From contig CAVYYU010000008.1 of NCBI GenBank assembly GCA_963772805.1, forward strand, positions 868,001 to 932,000: a stretch of DNA of 64,000 nt, in the 5' to 3' direction. A program made the translations under genes and the position numbers. Under the pieces are notes generated by a model. It saw nothing but the letters and a program-made list of their open reading frames with translations, searched no databases and was not told the DNA's origin. This DNA comes from Legionella_A sp963772805. GTDB lineage: Bacteria > Pseudomonadota > Gammaproteobacteria > Legionellales > Legionellaceae. Below, piece by piece: positions 1 through 8,271 of the stretch (its first letter is position 1; each line of letters starts with the position of its first letter).

Positions 1-259
1 GTACTTTATCGCCGCAACCTAATCTTAATGCTACAACACGGGCAATATTAGCCTCATCAGGTCCTGGCATTGCAGAACCTATGATAACTTCATCTAAATC
101 CGTAGGTAAAAAGGGCTGGCGATTTAATAATGGCAATCCTGCGGCCACAGCTAAATCTGAGCCGGAAAAAGGACCACCTGCCTTTGCTTTTAAAAACGGG
201 GTCCGGCTACCATCAACAACATATACCTCTTTACCGCTCAAGTTTGACTTGTGCTTCAT
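1..259 (-). CDS. Acetyl-CoA acyltransferase (thiolase), N-terminal part, runs off window
   Basis: The reverse strand reads from an ATG at 259 to the window edge without a stop (about 86 residues seen). An AGGAGG-type ribosome binding site lies just upstream (263-269). The protein begins MKHKSNLSGKEVYVVDGSRT and then shows the thiolase N-terminal pattern: the VDGSRTPF segment at about residues 15-22 and a DEVIIGSAMPGP-like segment near residue 60. Thiolases condense or cleave acyl-CoA in fatty-acid and butanoate metabolism in the cytoplasm. The active-site cysteine (near residue 90 in the family) lies just beyond the edge, so activity cannot be judged. It could be FadA/FadI-like or an acetoacetyl-CoA thiolase; the N-terminus alone does not decide. 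Confidence 0.85.
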   Translation of the reverse strand, partial: MKHKSNLSGKEVYVVDGSRTPFLKAKAGGPFSGSDLAVAAGLPLLNRQPFLPTDLDEVIIGSAMPGPDEANIARVVALRLGCGDKV

Positions 260-381
260 TACTCCTCCTGATACTCAACAATGCAGCGGGCAATCTCCGT
301 GCTTTTTTTAACGGACTAAAGATATCAGTAATCCTAATTTTTTGGAAATCACATAAAATCAATTTTTTAGTCTAATCAGAG

Positions 382-409
382 TTGACGGCTTAAGAATACC
401 TGATATACT
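382..409 (+). promoter_or_regulatory. Sigma-70 type promoter for the tRNA pair
   Basis: TTGACG (382-387) and TATACT (404-409) are separated by 16 bp, placing transcription start near 416, about 9 nt before the first base of tRNA-Ser. Seen in sequence; not tested. Confidence 0.65.
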
Positions 410-424
410 TCCGACCCATTGAAT

Positions 425-515
425 GGAGAGATGGCCGAGTGGTCGAAGGCGCTCCCCTGCTAAGGGAGTATGGGTCAAAAGCCCATCGAGGGTTCGAATC
501 CCTCTCTCTCCGCCA
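425..515 (+). tRNA. tRNA-Ser (anticodon GCU)
   Basis: A complete class II tRNA of 91 nt including encoded CCA (513-515). Acceptor stem GGAGAGA (425-431) pairs with TCTCTCC (505-511), the T arm is GAGGG-TTCGAAT-CCCTC, and the anticodon loop CTGCTAA is closed by CTCCC/GGGAG, giving anticodon GCT, which reads AGC/AGU serine codons. The long variable arm is typical of tRNA-Ser. It lies 7 bp upstream of tRNA-Arg and they are probably co-transcribed. Confidence 0.97.
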
Positions 516-522
516 ATAAAAT

Positions 523-599
523 GCGCCCGTAGCTCAGCTGGATAGAGTATCTGGCTACGAACCAGAGGGTCGGAGGTTCAATTCCTTCCGGGCGCACCA
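523..599 (+). tRNA. tRNA-Arg (anticodon ACG)
   Basis: A 77-nt tRNA with encoded CCA (597-599). Acceptor GCGCCCG (523-529) pairs with CGGGCGC (589-595), and anticodon loop CTACGAA between TCTGG and CCAGA gives ACG (inosine-modified by TadA in bacteria, reads CGU/CGC/CGA). The T stem includes a G-T wobble. Confidence 0.97.
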
Positions 600-619
600 T
601 CTTTAGAGTTTACACCAAT

Positions 620-640
620 ACACTATAAGTAGTGTCTTTT
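620..640 (+). terminator. Weak intrinsic terminator after the tRNA pair
   Basis: ACACTA (620-625), TAAG loop, TAGTGT (630-635), then CTTTT. The 6-bp A/T-rich stem is weak but lies 20 bp after tRNA-Arg in the right orientation. Confidence 0.45.
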
Positions 641-792
641 ACCCATAACCAGCAGAACCATATCTTGGAAGTGTTCAAATGGACGTGCTGCGGAAAATAA
701 TTTGTCCGCGACAGTCTCTCTTTCTGCGCCTTGTTCCTCCCTTATAAAAATGCTAAGTTCGAATCAAGCTACTAGTAAAGGCATAACAATCC

Positions 793-1356
793 ATGGCACA
801 CCAAAACACTAACGTTATCTCCAGTCTTATTAAATACCAGCAAATTCTACTGTTTTTGGGTGTGGGTCTGATCTTATGGTCGGCGATTGGACTGCAATTG
901 ATAGATAACGACACACCGTGTCACCGATGCTGGGAAGTTAGAGGTGTCTATTTAATCATTCTACAATTACTCATGGTCAGCCTTATTTTTGGTTACAAGG
1001 AGCCTTTGTCTATTGTCATGATTGTACTGTTTATGATTTTGGGAAATGATATAACTGTGCAACAAATCATAAGACACACGATTAATATCGCCCAGGAAAA
1101 TAAATTTTTAGCGGGATACGGCGCATACGCTACTTTCTTAGGATTATCCCTGTCTATTTGGAACCTGCTCATTGCAAATCTAACAATTCTTTATATATCA
1201 ATAATGAATTATCTCCAGCATCGGTTCCAGAAAACGCAATACGTCTGTAACACACCTGTCGCGAAAATATTAGTGATTATTTGGGGATTTGCACCGCTAT
1301 TACTTAACGCCTATTTATTTATACTCCACTTAAACAATACAGCCAAATTTCAGTAA
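793..1356 (+). CDS. Small polytopic membrane protein with a DsbB/VKOR-like PCxxC motif
   Basis: 187 residues with about five hydrophobic segments. After the first membrane span a short loop holds TPCHRCWEVRG (about residues 41-51), that is P-C-x-x-C-x-x-x-R, the arrangement found in the first periplasmic loop of DsbB-type quinone-dependent thiol oxidases (known family feature). The second DsbB cysteine pair is not evident; only one further Cys (VCNT, near residue 152) is seen, so redox function is an inference. Only 27 bp separate it from the next gene, suggesting co-transcription. I do not recognise a named family with certainty. Confidence 0.55.
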   Translation: MAHQNTNVISSLIKYQQILLFLGVGLILWSAIGLQLIDNDTPCHRCWEVRGVYLIILQLLMVSLIFGYKEPLSIVMIVLFMILGNDITVQQIIRHTINIAQENKFLAGYGAYATFLGLSLSIWNLLIANLTILYISIMNYLQHRFQKTQYVCNTPVAKILVIIWGFAPLLLNAYLFILHLNNTAKFQ

Positions 1357-1383
1357 AACCCTTTTATAACAAGGATAGTAATA

Positions 1384-2316
1384 ATGAACTCAAAAGAAAA
1401 AAAATGGTCCACTGAACTGTTCGAGCTAATCTATGAAAGAGTCGATGCTCAAATTAAAAAATACACCGCGCTCCAAAAAATAGGAGTAGGTCCTGATGCT
1501 GGGATGAGTATTGCTTTAATAATCGCTGAAGTTGATGAGCTAATTCACTCTGCTAATATGTTGCTTTATGAACTTAACGAACCTTCAGAAAGCAAAAATA
1601 ATAATAACAGCCTATTTGAAAGCCTATTAAAACAAACATTGTTTAATGTTCAGCAAGAATACATTCGTGGCTACGCTGGTTGGCTAATAGATGAAAACAA
1701 TATTCATACACCCGCGATGTCCAGAATCAAATCGCAACAAAAAAAACTAATGGATTTAGCCGAGGAAGCTCAGATTTCAATCGACGCAATTACTCCTGTT
1801 ACAAAAGCACAACGACAATGCCAGCATGATAGTCAGGTCATTGCGATACGAATCTTAAATTTCGCCATTCAATTAAAAGAAAATCCAGAGAAAGAAATTG
1901 AAGAAAAAATTCCAGACCATGCTCTAACTATTTTACGTCGCCATGCAAAGCCTAATGGCCGATATCATCAAGAGCCTATTTGGACTGCGATAAAAGATTT
2001 ACATAAACAATGTGAGTCTTTTATCGATAATTCCAATGAAGAAAAGAGCAGCCATTCACTTTCAGATAAATCAATAAGTACATTTATAGCAGATCATCGC
2101 AACGCATTAACAAAGTTGTCTAGGCAATTCAAGGAAGGTAAAACCGAATTACCACCTCTTTCTAGCGATCTCAGCAGCTCGAAATCAAGTTCTTTTTTTA
2201 ATCATAACGCTCTATGTATAGGGGCAACAGCTACTGCAGGAGCTGCAATATGTTTATTAATCAATTATCTTATAAGTGACGAATCTCCGGCAACTATATC
2301 TCCTTTGAATCTTTAG
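1384..2316 (+). CDS. Unknown protein with C-terminal membrane anchor
   Basis: 310 residues, start chosen at an ATG preceded by AAGGA (1371-1375). No family recognised. The body is hydrophilic and predicted helical, with a charged N-terminus; near residues 275-297 is one hydrophobic stretch (ALCIGATATAGAAICLLINY) followed by a short polar tail, the look of a tail-anchored protein. There is a Ser/Lys-rich linker just before it. In Legionellales such proteins are often Dot/Icm effectors, but nothing here proves secretion. Confidence 0.6.
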   Translation: MNSKEKKWSTELFELIYERVDAQIKKYTALQKIGVGPDAGMSIALIIAEVDELIHSANMLLYELNEPSESKNNNNSLFESLLKQTLFNVQQEYIRGYAGWLIDENNIHTPAMSRIKSQQKKLMDLAEEAQISIDAITPVTKAQRQCQHDSQVIAIRILNFAIQLKENPEKEIEEKIPDHALTILRRHAKPNGRYHQEPIWTAIKDLHKQCESFIDNSNEEKSSHSLSDKSISTFIADHRNALTKLSRQFKEGKTELPPLSSDLSSSKSSSFFNHNALCIGATATAGAAICLLINYLISDESPATISPLNL

Positions 2317-2344
2317 TAACGCCACACGCCATTTCATTATGGAT

Positions 2345-2374
2345 GGGCATCGTCAAGTTAACTTGACGATGCCC
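2345..2374. repeat. Perfect 30-bp palindrome
   Basis: The half site GGGCATCGTCAAGTT (2345-2359) is followed directly by its exact reverse complement (2360-2374) with no spacer. It sits between two converging genes. There is no T-run on either side, so it is not a classic intrinsic terminator; it may still terminate bidirectionally as a cruciform or RNA hairpin, or be a protein binding site. Confidence 0.8.
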
Positions 2375-2515
2375 CACGACCCCATCCTCGGTGATATGCG
2401 CCACCCCATGTAATAATAACCATTGCAGTTGTCATATTAGGTGTTCACGTTCGCAGGAACTCTCAATCAGCTCTTATGATCAAAATTTAGACTCTCAAAT
2501 TGACTATCTTCCTCC

Positions 2516-4321
2516 CTAAGATGCGATTATTTTTTTCGTATGTGCTGCTATGATAGTCCACCCAACAGTTGGTATAACAGTATGCCCTTTAGCAAAAACA
2601 TATAATTTGTTTTTAGAATCCAAAACAAACAGGGGAATAAATTGATGCGTATTTATTTTAAGATAAGCTTCATAATCAAATTGTTCCGATAAAATCGTAC
2701 TGCGTATTTCGCCGCCTTGCTGGAGTAATAAGGTTAATTCTTCATAGGTTACATTTTCATCAAATAACATAAATCCACGATGATATTTGGCAACGAAATA
2801 CTTGTCATTAGATATTTTCTCTTGTTCTGTTTGTAAGTAATAAATATTTTTTTTACCAAACTCACTGCCAAAACGCAAGCCGGCTAAAACGCCTAATTCA
2901 GTATTGGATGTAATAGCCAACAATTTTCCAATGCCCAAAAGATTTAAATTAAAATCCGCATGTTCAGACACTGGATTACCATAATAAGTAGTTAACCCTT
3001 CTAAGCGAGCAGTGGAAATGTCATCCCAACTGGAATCAGCTAAAATCACAGACACATTATGCTTGGTTAGAATGCCCGCAATAGTTCTGGCTAATAAATT
3101 AGCACCTATTATTAAAATGCCGTTTGGCTCAGGATCAGAAACGTTTAGAAATTTCGCCAGGAAAGTTGCGGTGCAACTGGGTAGTAACACGCTGTATACA
3201 ATGATTAAAAAAATCAAAGGGGTAATGAATTCAATATGCTGATATCCCATCTCACTTAATTTCATTTGAAACAAAGTTGCAATAGCTGCAGCAATAATTC
3301 CTCGAGGTGCAATCCATGAGAGTAATATCTTATGTGAAAAATTCAGATTGGAACCAATGGTAGTTGTCATCACCTTAAATGGCCGGATAATAAATTGCAT
3401 TATTGTAAAAATAACCAGCGAGGGAATGAGCATAGGTTCTAAACTTGAAAAACTTAATCGTGCGGCTAAGACAATAAATAAACTAGAAATCAATAAGGTT
3501 GACAACGTTTCCTTAAAATCCAGTACGGAGGTTAAATCAATATCTTTACGATTGGTTAGCGTAAGCCCCATAACCGTTACAGCTAACAAACCCGTTTCAA
3601 GGTAACAAAGATTTGCTATTACAAAAACAGCTAGAACAGAGTTTAGTACCACTATATTGGTTAAGGATTTGGGAAGTAAATAACGCAGTATGAGTTCACT
3701 TAATAGAAAACCACTAATGAAACCTATTGATGCCCCGGTAATAAACATTTTAATAAAATAAATTATCGAATGAAGCCATAACCCCTGGCCTTGCCCGCTG
3801 GTGATAAAATCAAACACCAAAACAGCTAATAAAGCACCCAAAGGATCTAAAATTATTCCCTCCCACCTTAACATTTGAGCAACATTATCATGTGGGCGCA
3901 CAGCTTGAAGCATAGGTACAATAACCGTGGGGCCAGTAACGACTAACATTGCTCCTATTAATGCACACAAAGACCAATCAGCACCCAAAACAACATGCGT
4001 GGTTACACTAACCCCAAACCAAGTGACAAGCCCACCTAATCCAATAAACTTTAAAAAATAATTTTTTTGATCACTAATTTGATTAAATTTTAGTGCCAAA
4101 CTACCTTCAAATAGTATAACTGAGACAGCTAAAGAAATGAGGGGGAACATTAAATCCCCAAAAAGTTTATCAGGATCCAAAAAACCAGTTAAAGGACCTA
4201 ACAAAGCACCGGTAATTAATAAAAATAAGATCGAAGGGATCCGAAACCACCAACCAAGCAATTGGCATAGCGTTGATAATATGCCGATGAGTATTATAAA
4301 AACAGTTATTTTAGTGTCCAT
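2516..4321 (-). CDS. CPA-family cation/proton antiporter with C-terminal TrkA-N domain
   Basis: 601 residues. Residues 1-385 form about 12 hydrophobic segments of the Na+/H+ exchanger fold; the segment GPTVIVPMLQAVRP (near 130) followed by RWEGIILDPLGA (near 152) is the ion-binding region, with one Asp and no neighbouring Asn. From about 395 a Rossmann-like region (GILIIGANLLARTIA) matches the TrkA-N/RCK nucleotide-binding domain that gates such transporters; the glycine motif is degenerate. The protein acts in the inner membrane exchanging Na+ or K+ for protons. No strong ribosome binding site precedes the ATG. It converges on the unknown gene to its left, with the palindrome between. Confidence 0.85.
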   Translation of the reverse strand: MDTKITVFIILIGILSTLCQLLGWWFRIPSILFLLITGALLGPLTGFLDPDKLFGDLMFPLISLAVSVILFEGSLALKFNQISDQKNYFLKFIGLGGLVTWFGVSVTTHVVLGADWSLCALIGAMLVVTGPTVIVPMLQAVRPHDNVAQMLRWEGIILDPLGALLAVLVFDFITSGQGQGLWLHSIIYFIKMFITGASIGFISGFLLSELILRYLLPKSLTNIVVLNSVLAVFVIANLCYLETGLLAVTVMGLTLTNRKDIDLTSVLDFKETLSTLLISSLFIVLAARLSFSSLEPMLIPSLVIFTIMQFIIRPFKVMTTTIGSNLNFSHKILLSWIAPRGIIAAAIATLFQMKLSEMGYQHIEFITPLIFLIIVYSVLLPSCTATFLAKFLNVSDPEPNGILIIGANLLARTIAGILTKHNVSVILADSSWDDISTARLEGLTTYYGNPVSEHADFNLNLLGIGKLLAITSNTELGVLAGLRFGSEFGKKNIYYLQTEQEKISNDKYFVAKYHRGFMLFDENVTYEELTLLLQQGGEIRSTILSEQFDYEAYLKINTHQFIPLFVLDSKNKLYVFAKGHTVIPTVGWTIIAAHTKKIIAS

Positions 4322-4701
4322 TAAGTGATTGTCTTCTTGAATTTAGGAGGCTACACGCCCAAAAACAGCGTTACGCTCGAATCTGGTGTATGGGAAAATA
4401 AATTAGCTGCGCACTCTTTTAATTGTTATGGAAAAACATAATCAACAAAAAGAAACGCCATAAAAGATTGTATTCTTAAAGAAGTATTGATACTAGCTCA
4501 AAAAAATTATTGCCTCGTTAACAGAAGCAATATATTTCTTACTGAGTAAGGAGCCTCCGGCGCCTCTATCGACTTGTAATCGCAGGTCACAGCGCAGCCT
4601 TGGGTCACGACCTAATCTAAAGATGACAGAAAGTTGCGCTGACCGTATCCTGTAATTTATTTTGAATTTAGAAACTCAGTTGAACATGCAAATCAACCGA
4701 G
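4322..4701. other. Intergenic region, nothing recognised
   Basis: About 380 bp between the antiporter start and the lipoprotein stop. I see no convincing open reading frame, RNA gene or repeat; the antiporter promoter must lie in the left part. Confidence 0.5.
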
Positions 4702-4992
4702 TTATCTGCGATGCCATCCACCGCCACGCCCCCATCCATGGTTATACCCACCACCCCAACCACGGTTATATCCACTGTATCCACGATTCCATCCCGCGTT
4801 ATAATAACCTCTACCATAACCAACACGATTATAGTTACTAGGCCAATACCCCGCCCCACCAGAATATACATAACTGCTTCCGGTATAGACATAATTACTG
4901 TTATAGCCAGGATTATAGGTCGTCTCAGTAACACAACCTGTTAAAAACATTGTGGGTAAAAATACTAATAATGAGACAATATTCTTTTTCAT
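4702..4992 (-). CDS. Small Gly/Tyr-rich lipoprotein
   Basis: 96 residues from the ATG at 4992. A longer frame extends upstream, but this start directly precedes a lipoprotein signal peptide, MKKNIVSLLVFLPTMFLTGC, with lipobox LTGC (Cys20). The mature part is low complexity, rich in Gly, Tyr, Asn, Trp and Arg (YNRGW/GGGYNHGW-type runs). The family function is unknown; probably an outer-membrane lipoprotein. Nearest neighbour downstream is the antiporter, on the same strand but 380 bp away. Confidence 0.75.
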   Translation of the reverse strand: MKKNIVSLLVFLPTMFLTGCVTETTYNPGYNSNYVYTGSSYVYSGGAGYWPSNYNRVGYGRGYYNAGWNRGYSGYNRGWGGGYNHGWGRGGGWHRR

Positions 4993-5168
4993 AATCACAT
5001 CCCTGTATAATATGTGTATAATTATTATACCACATGAATTGATTTTCTGCATTTATGAGTGATCTATCGAGTTGCCTCAAAAGAAATGTTACCGAAAACA
5101 GGAAATTTTAGATTCGTTGCCTCATAACTTATGTTACCGAAGAAAAATAATAATAAGGGACATTTTTT

Positions 5169-6350
5169 ATGGGGAAGTTATCGATGGAGCTTTACTTAAA
5201 AAATTTGTCTAAACGTTACCATGCTGCAGGAAAGCGTGATAAAGGCATCATCCTGCAAGAATTATGTGAATCGAGTGGCTATCACAAGAAGCATGCTATT
5301 CGATTGCTGAATGCTGTCCCAAAGAAGCAGAAACGTAAAATAAAGACAGGTAGGCCTAGCATATATCCAGAAAATCTTTATCTGGAGCCATTAAAGCGGA
5401 TTTGGCTATTAAGCGACCAACTTTGTGGAAAACGATTGAAAATGGCCTTGCCGCTTTGGTTGCCTTATTATGGTGAGGCTTATGGTGCATTAGATCCCGG
5501 GGTATATGAGGGTTTATTATCGATGAGCGCTGCAACCATCGACCGATTGCTCATCCCATTGCGCGTGAAATATAAACGTTCATACGGTGGCACAAAGCCT
5601 GGCAGTATATTAAAAAAACATATTCCAGTAAAAACAAATCAGTGGGATGAAGACAGGCCTGGCTATCTAGAAGCGGATACGGTGGCTCACTGTGGGTCAT
5701 CCCTGAATGGCAGCTTTGTATGGAGTCTAACGATGACCGATATAAACTGCGGATGGACTGAGCTTAGAGCCGTTTGGAACAAAGGGGCTACTGGCGTGGT
5801 ATCGCAGATAAAAGATATTGAAGAGAACTTACCTTTTCTTATTTTGGGATTTGATTGTGATAATGGCTCTGAATTTCTCAATTGGCATTTAATGCATTAT
5901 TTTTCGAACGAGGCAGGTGCTCATAGGATCCATTTTACTCGTTCTAGGCCTTATCATAGTGATGATAATGCCCATGTTGAGCAAAAAAATTGGACTCATG
6001 TAAGGCAATTAATGGGTTATTCTCGCCTTGATAATGAAGCCCTTGTTGAGTTGATGAATGACCTTTATAAAAATGAAGTGTCCCAAATGAATAATTTTTT
6101 TCTTCCCAACTTTAAACTTATTGAAAAACAGAGGGTTCAAGCCAAAATTATAAGGAAACATAGCAAGCCAGAAACACCTTATCAACGCTTAATTAAGTCA
6201 GAACATATCAGTGAGGACAAGAAAAAAGAACTAACAGAAGCTTACAATCAACTGAACCCGTTTATGCTACAGAAAACGATCCAAAAAAAATTAAAACGAA
6301 TTTTTTCATTGGTAAATATCAAAACCGATTCAAAAATGCGCTATATTTAA
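5169..6350 (+). CDS. DDE transposase (integrase-core, IS481/ISNCY-like)
   Basis: 393 residues, ATG preceded by AAGGGA. The N-terminal helix-turn-helix region includes KGIILQELCESSGYHKKHAI (about 25-44). The rve core carries the catalytic triad: Asp in LEADTVAH (about 169), Asp in FDCDNGSEF (about 230) and Glu in NAHVEQKN (about 269). It cuts and joins the element ends. Length and triad look intact, so it may be active. Confidence 0.9.
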   Translation: MGKLSMELYLKNLSKRYHAAGKRDKGIILQELCESSGYHKKHAIRLLNAVPKKQKRKIKTGRPSIYPENLYLEPLKRIWLLSDQLCGKRLKMALPLWLPYYGEAYGALDPGVYEGLLSMSAATIDRLLIPLRVKYKRSYGGTKPGSILKKHIPVKTNQWDEDRPGYLEADTVAHCGSSLNGSFVWSLTMTDINCGWTELRAVWNKGATGVVSQIKDIEENLPFLILGFDCDNGSEFLNWHLMHYFSNEAGAHRIHFTRSRPYHSDDNAHVEQKNWTHVRQLMGYSRLDNEALVELMNDLYKNEVSQMNNFFLPNFKLIEKQRVQAKIIRKHSKPETPYQRLIKSEHISEDKKKELTEAYNQLNPFMLQKTIQKKLKRIFSLVNIKTDSKMRYI

Positions 6351-6354
6351 ACAT

Positions 6355-6438
6355 ACGGTGCAGCCGGGGACGGCGATGACCGTGAGGATATAAACGAAGG
6401 GGCCTCATTACCGGCCCCTTCACCCCGCTAGGATATTT
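6355..6438 (+). ncRNA. Shared IS-associated structured cassette (type 1 copy)
   Basis: Starts 4 nt after the transposase stop. Part A (6355-6383, 29 nt) folds as ACGG-n4-GCCG-[GGGA]-CGGC-n5-CCGT: an outer 4-bp stem, an internal loop and an inner stem capped by a GNRA-type tetraloop. Part B is a 9-bp hairpin, GAAGGGGCC (6396-6404) with GGCCCCTTC (6413-6421), followed by ACCCC and GGATATTT (6431-6438). The same parts recur in two unrelated IS types in this window (see findings). That it is an RNA is an inference from conserved folding. Confidence 0.45.
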
Positions 6439-6578
6439 ATAGAGGATATTTATGTTAATCAAGTCTCAGTTCGGTAACATGAGTTATGAGGCAACGAAAA
6501 GACCCTTGGGTAACATTTACTTATGAGGCAACTGGCTATATCGAGCCGACCCACTAAGAATGCTACAGGTATACTCAG

Positions 6579-6665
6579 AGGATATTTTTTATGAGGAAAT
6601 TATCGATCCCGCTTTAATTAAAAAATTGTCAAAATGTTGCTGAGCAGCCAGTCAGCGCGAAAAAA
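6579..6665 (+). pseudogene. Decayed 5' fragment of a transposase related to the adjacent IS
   Basis: About 87 bp align with the upstream edge and first codons of the intact transposase gene at 5160-5247 (ATTTTTTATG, then ATTATCGAT, GCTTTA, TTAAAAAAT in the same order) at roughly 70 percent by eye, but with an early stop and a frameshift. Beyond 6665 similarity fades. It is probably the relic of an older copy of this family. Confidence 0.6.
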
Positions 6666-6923
6666 CGTGATTCGGCAAGCGCCGAAATTAGAAAGCACAC
6701 AACCTGGTTCTAAACGCAGTTGTGGAAAAAGCAATTTTCGTTACCCGAATTTTTACGATAAACCCAGCTCCTCAAGCATAGGGAGTGAGTTGGTGGTTTG
6801 TGAACGAAATCTCGCTCTTTACAGAGTCTACTCAACCAATACGACAATGAATAGCGATAAAGATGATAATTTAATTGACGTTAATCATGGGTGAAATTCA
6901 ATGTGAACGGATATGTATTAAAG

Positions 6924-8099
6924 CTATTTCGCAGGTATTAACCATAGCAAAGCAACGCTACCAACACTAGCAAACACAGCACCATATATAAATACTGCCT
7001 CGTGGCTGATATGGTCCCATAACAAACCCGCGACAATGCTCGCAATTAATTGTGACAACCCAATGTTGGCTGCATACCAGCCTATACCACTTGCTTGCAG
7101 TTCTTTAGGCACAAAATCCATCACAAGCGCTTTACCAACAGTACGGAATATTCCCTGATAGAAGCCATAAAATATAAAAAATATAGCAATCAAAACTATA
7201 TTCTTGGTTATTGCGAAACCCAAATAGGTAATCATGAAAATAACAAAGGCTGCCAACAAAATATGTTTTCTACCCAATAGGTCAGAGAGGAAGCCCGCGG
7301 GATAAGAAATAAGAGCGGCTACTAAATTGAAACCAGCATAAATTAAAATGGTTCCTCCAATTGATACACCAACATCATGAGCCTGAAGAATTAAAAATGC
7401 ATTGCTAGAATTGCCGACACTAAACAATGCTGTAACAACCATGTATTTCCAATAAGCGCCAGGGAATCGTTGTCGCTTAATGTCTGATTTGTGTTCTTCA
7501 GATACCGAAATGGGGTTCTCTTTGACAAGTAGAATCATAATGAAGGCTAGAAGACCCGGAATAACGGCCAAGTAAAACATAAACCGCATATTTATATGCA
7601 TTACAACGAGCAAAAATATCGCCAGCAGAGGACCTAAAAAAGCGCCTAAATTATCTCCGGCTCCCTCTAAACCAAAAGCCTTGCCTATATTTTGTGGGGA
7701 CACCGATGAAGCAATCAACGCATCACGAGGCGCTGATCGTATTCCTGTGCCAAACCTATCAAAAAATCGCCCGCCAAGAACCCCAAGCCAAGTAGAAGAT
7801 ATCCCTACAATCGGTTTAGCTATAGCCGCCAAAAAATAACCCATCAATGCAATTGATTTTCTTTTTTTTAACTTGTCAGATAACCAACCCGAAAAACCTT
7901 GCACAATATTTTGTGTCGCCTGCGCTATACCTTCGATGAGGCCAATTGCACTGCCTCCAACCTTGAGCGTCTGTGTTAAAAAAATGGGTAATATTGGATA
8001 TAGCATTTCTGTAGCAATATCAGAAAATAAACTGGCAAATGCTAAAAGAACTGTATTTTTAGAAAGCCCACGAAAATAGTTCTTTATCGATTTGAGCAT
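6924..8099 (-). CDS. Major facilitator superfamily transporter
   Basis: 391 residues with about 12 hydrophobic segments. The N-terminus has FASLFSDIATEMLYPILPIF, typical of one MFS subfamily; the loop after span 2 shows GWLSDKLKKRKS (about 70-82), matching the MFS signature G-x-L-S-D-x-x-x-R/K, and the symmetric loop in the second half has GFLSDLLGRK. RFGTGIRSAPRDALI lies near 112-126. Substrate unknown. It is divergent from the FAH-family gene with 170 bp between. Confidence 0.85.
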   Translation of the reverse strand: MLKSIKNYFRGLSKNTVLLAFASLFSDIATEMLYPILPIFLTQTLKVGGSAIGLIEGIAQATQNIVQGFSGWLSDKLKKRKSIALMGYFLAAIAKPIVGISSTWLGVLGGRFFDRFGTGIRSAPRDALIASSVSPQNIGKAFGLEGAGDNLGAFLGPLLAIFLLVVMHINMRFMFYLAVIPGLLAFIMILLVKENPISVSEEHKSDIKRQRFPGAYWKYMVVTALFSVGNSSNAFLILQAHDVGVSIGGTILIYAGFNLVAALISYPAGFLSDLLGRKHILLAAFVIFMITYLGFAITKNIVLIAIFFIFYGFYQGIFRTVGKALVMDFVPKELQASGIGWYAANIGLSQLIASIVAGLLWDHISHEAVFIYGAVFASVGSVALLWLIPAK

Positions 8100-8271
8100 G
8101 ATGAGTTATACCTAGATAATTAATCAATCATTCCATATCAGGCTACCCCTATCCATAGGGATACAAGTTAAAATTATTTAAACGTAAACTCGCGATGCCT
8201 TAAATAGAGTAAGATATATATGCTAAAGGAAACGGGGCTAATAATACATAAATTCAGGGGTATAATAATTG

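Larger units (their letters stand above)
5071..6532 (+). mobile_element. Insertion sequence with doubled terminal inverted repeats (rve-type DDE transposase)
   Basis: The transposase gene is bracketed by two nested pairs of about 24-bp inverted repeats: outer left 5071-5094, inner left 5116-5139, inner right 6472-6495, outer right 6508-6532. All read GTTGCCTC...TGTTACCG or its complement. The inner pair is the better match. No clear target duplication is visible. Between the transposase stop and the inner right repeat lies a structured non-coding cassette (6355-6438) also found in the other IS types here. The family is close to IS481/ISNCY-like rve transposases; I cannot name it more exactly. 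Confidence 0.85.

Noticed and set aside
81..311. 76-codon + strand frame at the window start
   Set aside because: It runs antisense through the thiolase gene, whose reverse-strand protein has clear family motifs and a good ribosome binding site.
425..599. tRNA genes as an integration site of a genomic island
   Set aside because: I looked for a direct repeat of either tRNA 3' end further on in the window and for an integrase gene next to them, and saw neither.
4668..4934. 88-codon frame overlapping the Gly/Tyr-rich lipoprotein
   Set aside because: Valine/isoleucine-rich shadow caused by the repetitive codons of the real lipoprotein gene in another frame.
6634..6894. 86-codon + strand frame after the rve-type IS
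   Set aside because: It begins inside the decayed transposase fragment, has no ribosome binding site and low-complexity composition without recognisable family; probably chance in relic DNA.
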